Numbered from the stretch's first letter, positions 8,703 through 19,464 are shown. The stretch: 64,000 bases of DNA from Paracoccaceae bacterium (GCA_020832655.1 JAFIEF010000003.1:1-64000); one strand, 5' to 3'. Numbers and translations are program-made. The notes: a model not told the origin generated them from the sequence alone.

Positions 8703-9533
8703 ATGACGCGCACAGTAACCCGCAAGATTGGCGCAGCCGATGTCAGCATCATCACCGATGGTGAGCATTCCTTCACGCCGGATCTGTTTCCCGGCACGGA
8801 TGAAGCGCATATCACCGAATTGCTGCAACAGGCCGGTCAGGACCAGATCGCAACCAATTTCAACGCCGTGCTGATCCGGCAGAACGGGCGGGTCATACTG
8901 GCCGATGCCGGACCGCGCGATCTGTTCGGCCCGGCCTGCGGCTTTCTGCTTGATGGGCTGGCAGAGTTGGGCGTCACCCCCGATCAGGTGGACACGCTGC
9001 TTGCCACGCATCTGCACCCTGACCATATCGCGGGCATGATCACCCCCGAGGGCGCGGCAGTATTTGCCAATGCCACGCTGCATCTGACCGAGGCCGATCG
9101 CGCCTTCTGGTCCGATGACAGCAATTTCACCGGCGATCTGTCCCGGCTTGCCGATTGGGCGAAGCTGGCGCAGGCCGTGCTGGCAGCCTATGGCGACCGG
9201 CTGGAAATCATGCGCGACGGGGCAGAGCTTGCGCCGGGGCTGTCGGGGCTGGCGCTGCCGGGGCACACGCCGGGGCATTTCGGCTGGCGGCTGGATAGCG
9301 GGGGCGAGGCGCTGATCCATGTGGGCGACATTGTCCATGCCCCCGCGCTTCAGGTGCCCGACCCGGAAATCGCGATTGCCTTTGATCTGGACAGCGACAC
9401 CGCGCGCCAGACGCGCAAGGCGTTACTTGACCAACTGGCCAGCGATGGCGCGCTGTTTACTGGCGGGCATTTCCTGCGCCCGGCCTTCAACCGCGTGGTG
9501 CGGCGCGGGGCGGGCTATGCGCTAAGCGACTGA
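8703..9533 (+). CDS. MBL-fold metallo-hydrolase
   Basis: This is a metallo-beta-lactamase superfamily hydrolase of 276 residues. The dinuclear zinc motif THLHPDHIAGM (HxHxDH) is intact. It is followed by LPGHTPGHFGW (third metal His), HVGDIVH (bridging Asp) and GGHF (final His). The layout resembles lactonase/glyoxalase II-like members of unknown substrate. The start at 8703 follows a GGAGG site six to eight bases upstream. The in-frame ATG at 8691 overlaps that site and is less likely. It converges on valS with 31 bases between the stops. Confidence 0.85.
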   Translation: MTRTVTRKIGAADVSIITDGEHSFTPDLFPGTDEAHITELLQQAGQDQIATNFNAVLIRQNGRVILADAGPRDLFGPACGFLLDGLAELGVTPDQVDTLLATHLHPDHIAGMITPEGAAVFANATLHLTEADRAFWSDDSNFTGDLSRLADWAKLAQAVLAAYGDRLEIMRDGAELAPGLSGLALPGHTPGHFGWRLDSGGEALIHVGDIVHAPALQVPDPEIAIAFDLDSDTARQTRKALLDQLASDGALFTGGHFLRPAFNRVVRRGAGYALSD

Positions 9534-9564
9534 CGCAAAGGCGCAGCATCGCCGCCCCTGCCCG

Positions 9565-12500
9565 TCAGCCGATTGCCTGCAATTGTTCCAGCGCCGCGCG
9601 CAGCCGCGCGCCTTCCTCTGCCAGCAGCGCCGATTTCTCGCGCGCCTCGCTCACCACCTCTTCGGGCGCGCTGGCGACGAATCTGGCATTGTTCAGCCGC
9701 CCCTCGATCCCCGCGCGTTCCTTTTCAGCCTTGGCAAGGGTCTTTTCCAGCCGCTCCTTTTCAGCCGCGATATCGATCACCCCTTCCAGCGGCAGCCCGA
9801 AACTGCCGCCTTCGACCGCCACGGTGATCGACCCCTTGGGCAGGCGCGCGGCCTGTTCAAGCGTGGCAACCCGCGCCAGACGCTGCACCAGCGTCAGGTT
9901 GCGATCCAGCGCCGCCTGCCCTTCAGTGCTCAGGTCAAGCTGGACCATGTTCAGCTTCAACCCCACCGGCACGCGCAATTGCTGGCGCGCGGAACGGATC
10001 GTCTCGATCAGCCCGATCACCCAGCGCATTTCGCGCATCGCCGCCTCATCGACCAGCTCCGCGCCATAATCCGGCCAGTCGGCATGGGCACACAGCTTGC
10101 CGCGCTGACCCGTCAACCCCCAAAGCTCTTCGGTGATGAAGGGCATCATCGGATGCAGCAGGATCATGCATTGATCCAGCACCCAGGCCATTGTCTGGCG
10201 CGTCTCGGCCGCCTGCTCGCCATCGAATAGCGGTTTGGCGAATTCCACATACCAGTCGCAAACCTTGCCCCAGACAAAGGCGTAAAGCGCGTTTGCGGCG
10301 TCATTGAAGCGATAGTCAGTCAGCGCGGCATCCACCGCCTCGCGCACCCGCGCGGTTTCGCCGATGATCCAGCGATTGACCGTGGCCTGCGGCTGCGGGG
10401 GCGCCGCCCGCGTGGCATGCCCCGCCCACACCCCGTTCATTTCGGCAAAGCGGCAGGCATTCCACAGCTTGGTGGTGAAGTTGCGATAGCCCGCAATGCG
10501 CTGCGTATCCAGCTTCAGCACACCGCCAAGGCTGGCCATGGACGCATTGGTGAAGCGCAGCGCATCCGCGCCGTATTCATCGATGATTTCCAGCGGATCG
10601 ACGACATTGCCAAGGGATTTCGACATTTTCTTGCCCTTGGCATCACGCACCAGCCCATGCAGATAGACATGGTGGAACGGTATTTCATCCACGACCGCCA
10701 GCTGCATCATCATCATGCGGGCAACCCAGAAGAACAGGATGTCCTGCCCGGTGACGAGGACAGAGGTCGGGAAGTATTTCTGCAATTCCTCGGTCTGCTC
10801 CGGCCAGCCCAGCGTGCCGATGGGCCAGAGGCCGGACGAGAACCATGTGTCGAGCACGTCGGGATCACGATATAGAGGAACTGGAGCGCGTTCCGCCGTT
10901 TTCCTGCGGAGTGCGTTTCTGCCGAAGTTTTTTATCGCTGTGCGTTGGCTGTCCACGAACTCGACTGGTTCACCGTAGTATTTCTCCGCTTCAGCCCTGA
11001 TAGCATCCTCAGACGCGCCACAGAATTGGCGGTCCATGCCTTGGCGTCCATCATTAACTGAAATCAGCCTACTTCCGTCGCTGTTCCTCACCGGCCCATA
11101 CCAAACCGGAATCTGATGCCCCCACCACAGTTGCCGGGAAATGCACCACGGCTCGATATTCTCCAGCCAGTGGAAATAGGTCTTCTCACCCGATTCCGGC
11201 ATGATCTTCACGCGACCATCGCGCACGGCGTCCAGCGCTGGCCCGACCACCTTTTCGGCATCGACGAACCACTGGTCGGTCAGCATCGGCTCGATCACCA
11301 CTTTCGACCGGTCGCCAAAGGGTTGCATGATCTTTTTCGCTTCAACCAGTGGCACCAGCGCCGCCGGGTCATCAGCATCCCCCAGCTTGCGGCCCAGCCG
11401 GGGGTCATCGGCGCGGGTCATCACCGCCAATCCTTCGGCGGTAATTTCGGCGACCACGCGCTTGCGCGCCTCGTATCGATCCAGCCCGCGCAGATGGTCG
11501 GGCACAAGGTTCAGCGCATCGGCCTCTGCCTCTGACAGGCTGCGCTCGCCGCGCGCCACCGCGCCCGCCACTTCCGCCGCCTCGGCATAGGGCGCACCAT
11601 CCGCGCGCATCTGCGCTTTTGTATCCATCAGCCGATACATCGGTATTCCCCCGCGCCTGGCCACGCCATAGTCATTGGCGTCATGCGCGCCGGTGATCTT
11701 GACCGCGCCAGAGCCGAAATTCGGATCAGGATATTCATCGGTGATGATCGGGATCAACCGACGATGCTCTTTCGGGCCAACGGGAATTTCACAAAGCTTT
11801 CCGATAATTGGCGCATAACGCTTATCCGATGGATGAACCGCCACCGCGCCATCGCCCAGCATGGTTTCGGGCCGCGTGGTGGCGATGGAAATGTAATCGC
11901 GCATTTCGCGCAGGATCACATTGCCGTCTTCATCTTGCTCCAAATACTCATAGGTTTCGCCACCAGCGAGCGGGTATCTGAAATGCCACATATGGCCGTC
12001 AGTCTCGATATTCTCGACTTCCAGATCCGATATCGCGGTTTCAAAATGCGGATCCCAGTTGACCAGTCGTTTTCCGCGATAGATCAGGCCTTTGTCATAC
12101 ATATCGACAAAGACCTTGATCACGGCGTCATGGAAATTGCCTTCCTCGCCCGGCGGACAATTCGGCGCGCCGGACATGGTGAAGGCATTGCGCGACCAGT
12201 CGCAAGACGCCCCCAGCCGCTTGAGCTGGTTGATGATGGTGCCGCCCGATTGCGCCTTCCATTCCCAGACCTTGGCCAGAAACTCCTCGCGCCCCATCTT
12301 GGTGCGCTTCTTGCCTTCCTTCGCCAGTTCGCGTTCTACCACCATCTGCGTGGCGATGCCCGCATGGTCCTGCCCCGGCTGCCAGAGCGTGTCATAGCCC
12401 TGCATCCGCTTCCAGCGCATCAGAATATCCTGCAACGTGTTGTTGAAGGCATGGCCCATATGCAGGCTGCCGGTCACATTGGGGGGCGGGATCATGATGC

Positions 12501-12615
12501 AGAACGCCTCTTTGCGGCGCGCATTGGCACCGGCGCGGAACGCAGCCTTTTCTTCCCACAGCGCAGCGATGCGCGCCTCTGCGGATTTTGCGTCGAAAGT
12601 CTTGTCCATTGTCAT
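9565..12615 (-). CDS. valS: Valyl-tRNA synthetase
   Basis: This class I synthetase charges tRNA-Val and edits misactivated threonine. At 1016 residues it is somewhat long for the family. [13 protein letters not shown] carries the HIGH-type motif (about 52-55), and [10 protein letters not shown] carries KMSKS (about 663-667). A C-terminal coiled-coil tRNA-binding arm is visible ([22 protein letters not shown]). I chose the ATG at 12615 because a GAGG site lies about nine bases upstream. The longer frame to 12858 has no family support. A segment near residues 505-583 (about 10866-11100) has lower GC than the rest and reads unlike the usual family sequence. Confidence 0.95.
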   Translation of the reverse strand: MTMDKTFDAKSAEARIAALWEEKAAFRAGANARRKEAFCIMIPPPNVTGSLHMGHAFNNTLQDILMRWKRMQGYDTLWQPGQDHAGIATQMVVERELAKEGKKRTKMGREEFLAKVWEWKAQSGGTIINQLKRLGASCDWSRNAFTMSGAPNCPPGEEGNFHDAVIKVFVDMYDKGLIYRGKRLVNWDPHFETAISDLEVENIETDGHMWHFRYPLAGGETYEYLEQDEDGNVILREMRDYISIATTRPETMLGDGAVAVHPSDKRYAPIIGKLCEIPVGPKEHRRLIPIITDEYPDPNFGSGAVKITGAHDANDYGVARRGGIPMYRLMDTKAQMRADGAPYAEAAEVAGAVARGERSLSEAEADALNLVPDHLRGLDRYEARKRVVAEITAEGLAVMTRADDPRLGRKLGDADDPAALVPLVEAKKIMQPFGDRSKVVIEPMLTDQWFVDAEKVVGPALDAVRDGRVKIMPESGEKTYFHWLENIEPWCISRQLWWGHQIPVWYGPVRNSDGSRLISVNDGRQGMDRQFCGASEDAIRAEAEKYYGEPVEFVDSQRTAIKNFGRNALRRKTAERAPVPLYRDPDVLDTWFSSGLWPIGTLGWPEQTEELQKYFPTSVLVTGQDILFFWVARMMMMQLAVVDEIPFHHVYLHGLVRDAKGKKMSKSLGNVVDPLEIIDEYGADALRFTNASMASLGGVLKLDTQRIAGYRNFTTKLWNACRFAEMNGVWAGHATRAAPPQPQATVNRWIIGETARVREAVDAALTDYRFNDAANALYAFVWGKVCDWYVEFAKPLFDGEQAAETRQTMAWVLDQCMILLHPMMPFITEELWGLTGQRGKLCAHADWPDYGAELVDEAAMREMRWVIGLIETIRSARQQLRVPVGLKLNMVQLDLSTEGQAALDRNLTLVQRLARVATLEQAARLPKGSITVAVEGGSFGLPLEGVIDIAAEKERLEKTLAKAEKERAGIEGRLNNARFVASAPEEVVSEAREKSALLAEEGARLRAALEQLQAIG

Positions 12616-12864
12616 CGATCCGGCCTCATATCGCATTTGCCTGTCTTTAACGCCCTGCCCGCGCAAGGGGAAGCCCTGCATCCCCGTCGCCAGATGTTCG
12701 GCGGCCCCGAAAGGCACGGTCAGGGCCGGGGCCGGATCGCGGCCATCTTCGCAATGGGCGATGGAGCCGCATTGCTGCGCGCCATGCCATAGGCCCGAAG
12801 GTGTTTCCATCCGCCATCGCCCGCGCCGCAAGCGTGCGCAAGCGGGTTGGAATATCAACGCAAA

Positions 12865-12890
12865 AGGGGCGCAGCCAATGCCGCGCCCCT
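12865..12890 (-). terminator. Intrinsic terminator after the DUF2189 gene
   Basis: An 8-bp inverted repeat, AGGGGCGC (12865-12872) and GCGCCCCT (12883-12890), encloses a ten-base loop. Read on the minus strand it is followed immediately by TTTTG. It lies 26 bases past the stop of the leftward DUF2189 gene and ahead of valS, so it should end the mrcA-prfB-DUF2189 transcript. The rest of the 300-base gap from 12616 to 12915 holds no gene that I can support. Confidence 0.8.
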
Positions 12891-12915
12891 GTCGCTGCTG
12901 ACGGTTGTCAGCGGC

Positions 12916-13692
12916 TCAGGCGGAAAGCGCCTTGCGGTAGATATGCCAGGTCGCATGGCCCAGCACCGGCAGTATCAGAAACAGGCCCAGAAAGGCTGGC
13001 AACATGGCCACCAGAACCAACGCCGCGATGATCACAGCCCAACGCAGCATTACCTTCGCATTGACGCGCACAGTCTCGACGCTGGTAATCATGGCGGTGA
13101 CGAAATCCACCTCGCGGTCCAGCAGCATGGGCAGGCTGATGACCGTGACCGAGAACAGCGCCAGCGCCAGCATTGCCCCGATGATGGTGCCCACCAGCAA
13201 CATCGACACGCCGCCGAAGGACCACAGCATCGCGATGCTTTCAAAGCCGATACCGGTGCGCGCCATGAACAGCGCGAACACGCCCCGCGCCAGAATGATC
13301 CAGAACCCGAAGGCCAGCAGCACCACAATTGCCATCAGCGCAAGCTGGCCGTCGCCGCGCCCCTTCAGCGCGCCCAGAACCGGACCCCAGGACACTGGCT
13401 CACCCGCCTCGCGGCGGCGGCTGACCTCGTAAAGGCCGATAGCGGCAAAGGGCGCAAATAGCGGAAACCCTGCGGCGATCGGGATGAACCAGACGGGTTG
13501 TCCGGCGGCCCCCAACCCGAACCACAAGGCCAGCCCGCCCGCCACGTAGACCAGCGCAAAGAACAACCCGTATATCGGCGCGGCCTTGAAATCGGCCAGC
13601 CCGGCGCGAAGTGCGGCGCGCAGATCATCCGTTGTCAGCTTGTTGGGTGCAATCATTGGCGCAGTCCCCTGCGCTGCAGCTTGTTCAGACAT
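12916..13692 (-). CDS. DUF2189 family integral membrane protein
   Basis: The 258-residue protein has about six hydrophobic segments and matches the DUF2189 layout: an N-terminal DLRAALRAGLADFKAAPIYGLFFALVY-type entry into the membrane, then paired helices. The function is unknown. The ATG at 13692 is preceded by GGAGGAAC. The longer frame upstream to 13770 is not supported by that signal. It lies downstream of prfB on the same strand, 95 bases on, and is followed by a strong terminator. Confidence 0.8.
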   Translation of the reverse strand: MSEQAAAQGTAPMIAPNKLTTDDLRAALRAGLADFKAAPIYGLFFALVYVAGGLALWFGLGAAGQPVWFIPIAAGFPLFAPFAAIGLYEVSRRREAGEPVSWGPVLGALKGRGDGQLALMAIVVLLAFGFWIILARGVFALFMARTGIGFESIAMLWSFGGVSMLLVGTIIGAMLALALFSVTVISLPMLLDREVDFVTAMITSVETVRVNAKVMLRWAVIIAALVLVAMLPAFLGLFLILPVLGHATWHIYRKALSA

Positions 13693-13787
13693 GTTTCGTT
13701 CCTCCATCAGACCCCTGTAATCCAATGGTAGGCGCGACAAACTGTCGCGCAAGAAAAATCTGCGCGACATCCATAACCTTCGCGGGA

Positions 13788-14915
13788 TCAGTCGCCTGCC
13801 GTGGCCTCGGCGCGCGATTTCCCGGCGACATCCATCGCCAGCGTGGCCGCCATAAAGCCATCAAGCGCACCGTCCAGCACGCCCTGGCTGTCCGAGGTTT
13901 CGTGCCCGGTGCGCAGGTCTTTCACCATCTGATAGGGGTGCAGCACATAGGAACGGATCTGGTTGCCCCAACCGGCATCGCCCTTGGCCTCATGCGCGGC
14001 ATCGATAGCCTCTGTGCGCTTGCGCAACTCCAGTTCATACAGCCGCGATTTCAGCGCGTTCATCGCGATCTCGCGGTTCTGGTGCTGCGATTTCTGGCTG
14101 GAGGTGGTGACGATGCCTGTGGGGATATGCGTAATCCGCACCGCCGAGTCGGTGGTGTTGACATGCTGCCCGCCCGCCCCGGAGGACCGATAGGTGTCGA
14201 TGCGGATATCCGAGGGGTTCACCTCTATCTCGATATTCTCGTCCACCACCGGATAGACCCAGACCGAGGAAAACGAGGTATGTCGCCGCGCGCTGCTGTC
14301 ATAGGGCGAGATCCGCACCAGCCGGTGCACGCCCGATTCCGATTTCAGCCAGCCATAGGCATTATGGCCCGAAATCTTGTAGGCGACCGAACGGATGCCT
14401 GCTTCCTCGCCTGCGCTTTCGCTCATCAACTCAACCGTGTAGCCCTTCTTCTCTGCCCAGCGGACATACATCCGCGCCAGCATCGCCGCCCAGTCACAGC
14501 TTTCCGTGCCGCCTGCACCGGCATTGATTTCAAGAAACGTGTCATTGGCATCGGCTTCACCGTTCAAAAGCGCTTCAAGCTCTTTTTCGGCGGCGCTGGC
14601 AGCAAGCTTGCGCAGTTCTTCCTCGGCCTCGGTCACGACATCGCTGTCGCCCTCTGCCTCGGCCAGTTCGATCAGGCCGATCTGGTCTTCCAGCTCCTGC
14701 GAAATGCCCTGATAAGTGTCCAGCGCATCGGCCAGAAGCCGCCGGTCGCGCATCAGCGCCTGCGCGCGGGCCGGGTCATTCCACAAATCCGGGTCTTCGG
14801 TCATGGCATCGAATTCTTCCAGGCGGTGTTTCGCTGTCTCGATATCCATGCGCTGGCCCAGCAGGGCCAGGGATTTGCGAATTGCATCAATGGTGCCAAG
14901 CGTCTCTGAGCGCAT
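13788..14915 (-). CDS. prfB: Peptide chain release factor 2
   Basis: RF2 recognises UAA and UGA and triggers peptide release. The 375-residue frame is continuous from 14915, so there is no programmed +1 frameshift like that of Escherichia coli. The catalytic GGQ lies at about residues 248-250 ([16 protein letters not shown]). The codon-recognition tripeptide reads SPY (about 203-205, in [13 protein letters not shown]) where E. coli has SPF. I recall the Tyr variant from other alphaproteobacteria. The gene lies between mrcA and DUF2189 on the same strand. Confidence 0.95.
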   Translation of the reverse strand: MRSETLGTIDAIRKSLALLGQRMDIETAKHRLEEFDAMTEDPDLWNDPARAQALMRDRRLLADALDTYQGISQELEDQIGLIELAEAEGDSDVVTEAEEELRKLAASAAEKELEALLNGEADANDTFLEINAGAGGTESCDWAAMLARMYVRWAEKKGYTVELMSESAGEEAGIRSVAYKISGHNAYGWLKSESGVHRLVRISPYDSSARRHTSFSSVWVYPVVDENIEIEVNPSDIRIDTYRSSGAGGQHVNTTDSAVRITHIPTGIVTTSSQKSQHQNREIAMNALKSRLYELELRKRTEAIDAAHEAKGDAGWGNQIRSYVLHPYQMVKDLRTGHETSDSQGVLDGALDGFMAATLAMDVAGKSRAEATAGD

Positions 14916-14965
14916 GTGAGCGTATTCCGTCCCGAGGCTGAAGAATGTCCCGCCGTCCTTAGCGC

Positions 14966-14995
14966 GCTACGCGCCGGGGGGCAAGCAAGCGTAGC
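14966..14995 (-). repeat. Inverted repeat between mrcA and prfB
   Basis: GCTACGC (14966-14972) and GCGTAGC (14989-14995) form a seven-base stem with a 16-base loop just after the mrcA stop. There is no T-run, so it may attenuate rather than terminate, or may stabilise the mrcA 3' end. Confidence 0.4.
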
Positions 14996-15002
14996 CGGCA
15001 GA

Positions 15003-17567
15003 TCAATACAGCCCCCCCGTGGAGACCGTGCCAAAGCTTGCCGACGGGGCGGAGGATGGCGTGCCGCTGCTGCTGGTCTCCGGAGTGTCGGGCAACTGCC
15101 CGCGTCCGGCATCTTCGCGCTGCAATTCTTCATAGGCTTCGCCGGGGGCGAACATCGGCAGGTCGCTGCCCAGGGCAAAGCCACCATCGATAATTGCGGC
15201 CAGACCGAAGATCGGTTCAACACCTTCGCGGAAAAATTCGGCGATCACATGCGATCCGGTTGCGTCCGCAGGCAGCCTTGCGCCGCTATGGCGGTCGATA
15301 TTGATGAAATACCCCCCCGGCGGCACGCGGAAACGCCCACCGCCATATTTCTTGACCGCTTCGAGCATGAATTCGTTGAAGACAGGGCCGCAGAGCGACC
15401 CGCCCCCTGCCCCGCGCCCCAGCGGGCGGGGCTGGTCATAGCCGATATAGCAGCCCGCGACGATGTTGGAGGTATAGCCCACGAACCACGCATCGCGCGC
15501 TTCATTGGTGGTGCCGGTCTTGCCCGCAGTCGGAACCGGCAGGTTGACGGTGCGCGCAGCCGTGCCACGCTGGACAACCCCTTCCATCATCGAGGTGAGC
15601 TGATAAGCGGTGACCGCGTCCATCACCCGCTGGCGCTGCGAGGTGATCCAGGGCGCGCGCCCCGGCGGCAGATCGGCCTCGTCGCAATCCACGCAGTTGC
15701 GCTGGTCATGGCGGTAGACCGTGCTTCCCCAGCGATCCTGCACCCGGTCTACAAGCGTGGGTTCGACCCGCTCGCCGCCATTGGCGAACATCGCATAGGC
15801 CGCCACCATGCGAAACAGCGTGGTTTCCTGTGATCCCAGCGCAGCGGCCAGATATTGCTGCGCGCGGTCAAAGACGCCGAAGCGTTCGGCATAGCCGCCC
15901 ACCACATCCATGCCGATTTCCTGCGCCAGACGCACTGTCATCAGGTTGCGCGACATCTCGATGCCTGTGCGCACCGGGGTCGGGCCGTAAAAGCGGTTGG
16001 TGGCGTTGGTGGGCCGCCAGATGCCTTGCACGGTTTCAACCTCGATCGGCGCGTCGATGATGATGGTGGCGGGGGTAAAGCCACTGTCCAGCGCGGCGGC
16101 ATAGATAAAGGGCTTGTAGGCCGAACCGGGCTGGCGCTGCGCCTGGGTGGCGCGGTTGAATACCGAATGCTGATAGGAAAACCCGCCCTGCATGGCCAGC
16201 ACGCGGCCGGTATTGACGTCCATCGCCATGAACCCGCCCTGCACTTCGGGGATCTGGCGCAGCGACCAGCGCTGATGGCTGCCATCGCTGTCAGAGGTGA
16301 CGCGGCGCACATAGACCACATCGCCCACATCCAGATTGTCCGAAAGTGACCCGCGCGCCCAGTTGATATCGGCGCGCTCCACCACATGCGGGGCGTGGAA
16401 ATCCGGCGCGACCCCTTCGATACCCAGACGCGCCCGGTCTGCACTGACTTCCAGCACCACAGCGGGATACCACTGCCCCCCCAGCGTGATGTCGCGCGCC
16501 AGTTCCAGACGGGCCAGCGCGGCGCGCCAGTCCTCTTCGTCGGCCAGCAACTCGGCATCGATGCTGTGGCCAGCGGTGCGCAGCCTTCCGCGTTCGCGGT
16601 CATAGCGTTCCAGCGCGCGTTGCAGCGCATAGGCGGCATGCGCCTGCAATTCAGGGTCGATGGTGGCGCGGATGCTCAGGCCGCCGGTAAAGAATTCCTC
16701 CTCGCCAAAGCTGTCAGACAACTGGCGACGCACTTCATCGGTGAAATAGTCACGCGGGGGGATATCGTCGCGCGGGCTGGGAATATCGCCCGATTGCACG
16801 GTCAGCAACGGTTCGGCGCGCGCGGCATCATGCTGGGCGCGGCTGATATGCCCATTGCGCAGCATCTCGCCCAGCACATAGTTGCGCCGCGCCAGCACCC
16901 GGTCATGATTGCGCACCGGATGATAATTCGAGGGCGCCTGCGGCAGGGCGGCCAGAAACGCGGCTTCATGCAGGTCGAGTTCGTCAAGTGTCTTGTTGAA
17001 ATAGGTCTGCGCGGCGGCAGTCACGCCATAGGAATTCTGGCCCAGAAAAATCTCGTTAAGGTAGAGTTCCAGGATCTGGTCCTTGCTCAGCGTGCCCTCG
17101 ACCCGGCTGGCAAGGATCAATTCGCGGATCTTGCGCTCGCCGGTGCGGTCGCCTGAAAGCAGGAAATTCTTCATCACCTGCTGGGTGATGGTCGATGCGC
17201 CGCGGATGTTTTCCCCGCGCGAGGCGACGGCTTCATAGCCTGCCACGGCAATCGCGCGCAGATCAAACCCGCCATGCTGATAGAAATTGCGGTCCTCGGC
17301 GCTGATGAAGGCGTTCTTGACCCGGTCGGGGATGTCATCAATCGGGGTGAAAAGCCGCCTTTCGGTGGCGAACTCGTCAATCAGCCGCCCCTCGCCGGAA
17401 TAGATCCGGCTGATCGTGGGCGGGGCGTAATTGGCAAGCTGTTCATGGCTGGGCAGATCCTGCCCATACATCCAGAACACGCCGCCGACCGCCAGCGCGG
17501 CAAACACCGTGGCGGTAATGAAAAAGCTGAACAGACCGCCAAGGAAGGACAGGATCGCGCGGAACAC
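15003..17567 (-). CDS. mrcA: Penicillin-binding protein 1A
   Basis: PBP1A is a bifunctional peptidoglycan glycosyltransferase and transpeptidase, anchored in the inner membrane with the catalytic part in the periplasm. The product is about 854 residues: an N-terminal membrane anchor (about 5-33), the GT51 domain with the catalytic Glu in EDRNFYQHGG (about residue 91), and GASTITQQ. The transpeptidase has SAYK (Ser near 482), SRN, and KTGTTNEA (Lys near 683). No ATG is available. TTG (17570) and GTG (17567) are adjacent, and I favour GTG because AGGGG lies eight bases away. prfB follows. Confidence 0.93.
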   Translation of the reverse strand: MFRAILSFLGGLFSFFITATVFAALAVGGVFWMYGQDLPSHEQLANYAPPTISRIYSGEGRLIDEFATERRLFTPIDDIPDRVKNAFISAEDRNFYQHGGFDLRAIAVAGYEAVASRGENIRGASTITQQVMKNFLLSGDRTGERKIRELILASRVEGTLSKDQILELYLNEIFLGQNSYGVTAAAQTYFNKTLDELDLHEAAFLAALPQAPSNYHPVRNHDRVLARRNYVLGEMLRNGHISRAQHDAARAEPLLTVQSGDIPSPRDDIPPRDYFTDEVRRQLSDSFGEEEFFTGGLSIRATIDPELQAHAAYALQRALERYDRERGRLRTAGHSIDAELLADEEDWRAALARLELARDITLGGQWYPAVVLEVSADRARLGIEGVAPDFHAPHVVERADINWARGSLSDNLDVGDVVYVRRVTSDSDGSHQRWSLRQIPEVQGGFMAMDVNTGRVLAMQGGFSYQHSVFNRATQAQRQPGSAYKPFIYAAALDSGFTPATIIIDAPIEVETVQGIWRPTNATNRFYGPTPVRTGIEMSRNLMTVRLAQEIGMDVVGGYAERFGVFDRAQQYLAAALGSQETTLFRMVAAYAMFANGGERVEPTLVDRVQDRWGSTVYRHDQRNCVDCDEADLPPGRAPWITSQRQRVMDAVTAYQLTSMMEGVVQRGTAARTVNLPVPTAGKTGTTNEARDAWFVGYTSNIVAGCYIGYDQPRPLGRGAGGGSLCGPVFNEFMLEAVKKYGGGRFRVPPGGYFINIDRHSGARLPADATGSHVIAEFFREGVEPIFGLAAIIDGGFALGSDLPMFAPGEAYEELQREDAGRGQLPDTPETSSSGTPSSAPSASFGTVSTGGLY

Positions 17568-17683
17568 CAAGGATACCCCTATACAGAATGAACCGTCTTA
17601 TACGCAGATTGGCGCAGCAGGTCAAAATCCCCGCGCATCACATTTTCGGGTCAAGAACATGTCTTCGGGGCATGCGCATCATA

Positions 17684-18559
17684 TCACAATCGCACGCCTT
17701 CGCGCCCGGCCAGATCGATGAAGAACTGCCAGGCCACGCGCCCCGACCGGCTGCCGCGGGTGGCCTGCCATTCAATCGCCTCGGCGCGCAGGCGGTCGGG
17801 GTCGATCTTCAGCCCGTAGGCCGCGCAATAGCCTTCGATCATCGCCAGATAGCTGTCCTGGTCGCAGGCGTGAAAACCCAGCCACAACCCGAACCTGTCC
17901 GACAGCGACACCTTCTCTTCCACGGCTTCAGAGGGAGAGATTGCCGAAGAGCGTTCATTCTCGATCATGTCGCGCGGCATAAGATGCCGCCGGTTCGATG
18001 TGGCATAGAGGATCACGTTACCCGGCCGTCCCTCTACCCCGCCATCGAGCACCGCCTTGAGCGATTTGTAATGCTGATCATCATGGCCAAAGGACAGATC
18101 GTCGCAAAACAGGATGAAGCGCGCCTGCGCGCGCCGCAGATGCGCCATCAGCCGCCCGATGGAGGGCAGATCCTCGCGCTGAATCTCGACCAGTTTCAAT
18201 GCGGATTCCGGTGCCTGATCCAGAACCGCGGCATGCACCGCCTTGACCAGCGACGATTTGCCCATGCCCCGCGCGCCCCACAACAGCGCGTTATTGGCCG
18301 GAAGGCCGCGCGCGAATTGCAGCGTATTGGCCAGCAGCGTGTCGCGCGCGCGGTTGATACCCACCAGCAGATCCAGCGCGACACGGTTGACCTGCGCCAC
18401 CGGGTCCAGACGATCAGGGGCGACATGCCAGACAAACGCCGCTGCCGTGTCAAGCCGTGGCAGCGCAGCAACGGGGGGAGAGATGCGCTCCAGCGCGGCG
18501 GCGATGCGGCGCAGCTCGCTGACCATCTGATCAGAAGGCGGCAACGCGGGCGGGGTCAT
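17684..18559 (-). CDS. DUF815 family AAA-type ATPase
   Basis: The 291-residue protein matches DUF815 (PF05673): Walker A as GARGMGKSSLVK (about 93-104), Walker B as ILFCDDLSF, and a sensor-like ILYATSNRRHL stretch typical of the family. The C-terminus is RSGRVAWQFFIDLAG. Members are predicted P-loop ATPases of uncertain function. The ATG at 18559 overlaps the tatC stop in an ATGA box, so the gene is translationally coupled to tatC and likely belongs to the tat operon. Confidence 0.85.
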   Translation of the reverse strand: MTPPALPPSDQMVSELRRIAAALERISPPVAALPRLDTAAAFVWHVAPDRLDPVAQVNRVALDLLVGINRARDTLLANTLQFARGLPANNALLWGARGMGKSSLVKAVHAAVLDQAPESALKLVEIQREDLPSIGRLMAHLRRAQARFILFCDDLSFGHDDQHYKSLKAVLDGGVEGRPGNVILYATSNRRHLMPRDMIENERSSAISPSEAVEEKVSLSDRFGLWLGFHACDQDSYLAMIEGYCAAYGLKIDPDRLRAEAIEWQATRGSRSGRVAWQFFIDLAGREGVRL

Positions 18560-19440
18560 TTCTCGCCCTTCAGCTCATCCTCGAAAATCTCTTCATCTTC
18601 GTCGTCGTCCAGCAGGCCGTCGCGGCGCAATTGTTCGTTGCGCTTTCTTTCGACATAAGCCACCAGCCGGATCGATATTTCGTATAGCCCGTAAACCACG
18701 CCAAACAGGATAACCTGGGTGATGACATCAGGCGGCGTGACCAGCGCGGCCAGCGTCAGGATGCCGACAATGGCCCATTTGCGCCCCGCACGCAGCCCCG
18801 CTTCTGACACCAGCCCGGCCTTGCCCATCAGCGTCAGCAATACCGGCAACTGAAAACACAGCCCGAAGGCCACGATGAACTTGATCGTCAGGTTCAGATA
18901 GGCCTGGGCCGAACCCTGAAACACCACGGACAAGGGCGGGGCGGCGGGGCCGGCCTCCAGCGCTTCGCCGGTGGTGCCAAATTGCTGGAAGCCCAGAAAG
19001 AAATTATAGGCCAGCGGCGTGACCACATAGAACGCAAACGACGCCCCCAGCAGGAACATGAAGGGCGAGGCGACCAGAAAGGGCAGAAAAGCGTGCTTTT
19101 CCGAACGATAGAGCCCCGGCGCCACAAAGCGCCACATCTGCCCGGCAATCACTGGGAAGGACAGCATGAAGCCCCCCAGAAGCGAGACCTTGATCGCCAC
19201 GAAGAAGCCTTCCTGCGGGCTGATGAAGATCAGGTCGCAATTCTGGCCGCGCGCATCCAGCGCCGCGCATAGCGGCGCGGTCAGGAAGTTGAAGATCGGG
19301 GTCGCGACCGTGAAGCACAGCACCATGCCGACCACGAAGGCCAGCACCGATTTTATCAGCCGCGAACGCAACTCGGCCAGATGTTCGATCAGCGGTGCGC
19401 TCTGGTCGTCGATCTGGTCCTCGGCAGGGGTCTTGCTCAT
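18556..19440 (-). CDS. tatC: Sec-independent protein translocase TatC
   Basis: TatC is the membrane receptor that binds twin-arginine signal peptides together with TatB. At 294 residues it has six hydrophobic segments. It also has the family entry IEHLAELRSRLI (about 18-29), a first periplasmic loop, FPVIAGQMWRFVAPGLY in the second cytoplasmic region, and a late LVTPPDVITQ motif. A longer-than-usual acidic C-terminal tail (DDDEDEEIFEDE) is present. It follows tatB by 24 bases. Confidence 0.95.
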   Translation of the reverse strand: MSKTPAEDQIDDQSAPLIEHLAELRSRLIKSVLAFVVGMVLCFTVATPIFNFLTAPLCAALDARGQNCDLIFISPQEGFFVAIKVSLLGGFMLSFPVIAGQMWRFVAPGLYRSEKHAFLPFLVASPFMFLLGASFAFYVVTPLAYNFFLGFQQFGTTGEALEAGPAAPPLSVVFQGSAQAYLNLTIKFIVAFGLCFQLPVLLTLMGKAGLVSEAGLRAGRKWAIVGILTLAALVTPPDVITQVILFGVVYGLYEISIRLVAYVERKRNEQLRRDGLLDDDEDEEIFEDELKGEK

Positions 19441-19464
19441 ATCATGCTCTCATTGGCGGGCATT

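Noticed and set aside
11683-12792. Plus-strand frame of 369 residues across the valS 5' half
   Set aside because: It is antisense to clear valS coding sequence, has no family motifs, and such long shadows are expected at this GC content.
13611-14909. Plus-strand frame of 432 residues antisense to prfB
   Set aside because: prfB has all catalytic motifs on the other strand. The antisense protein has none.
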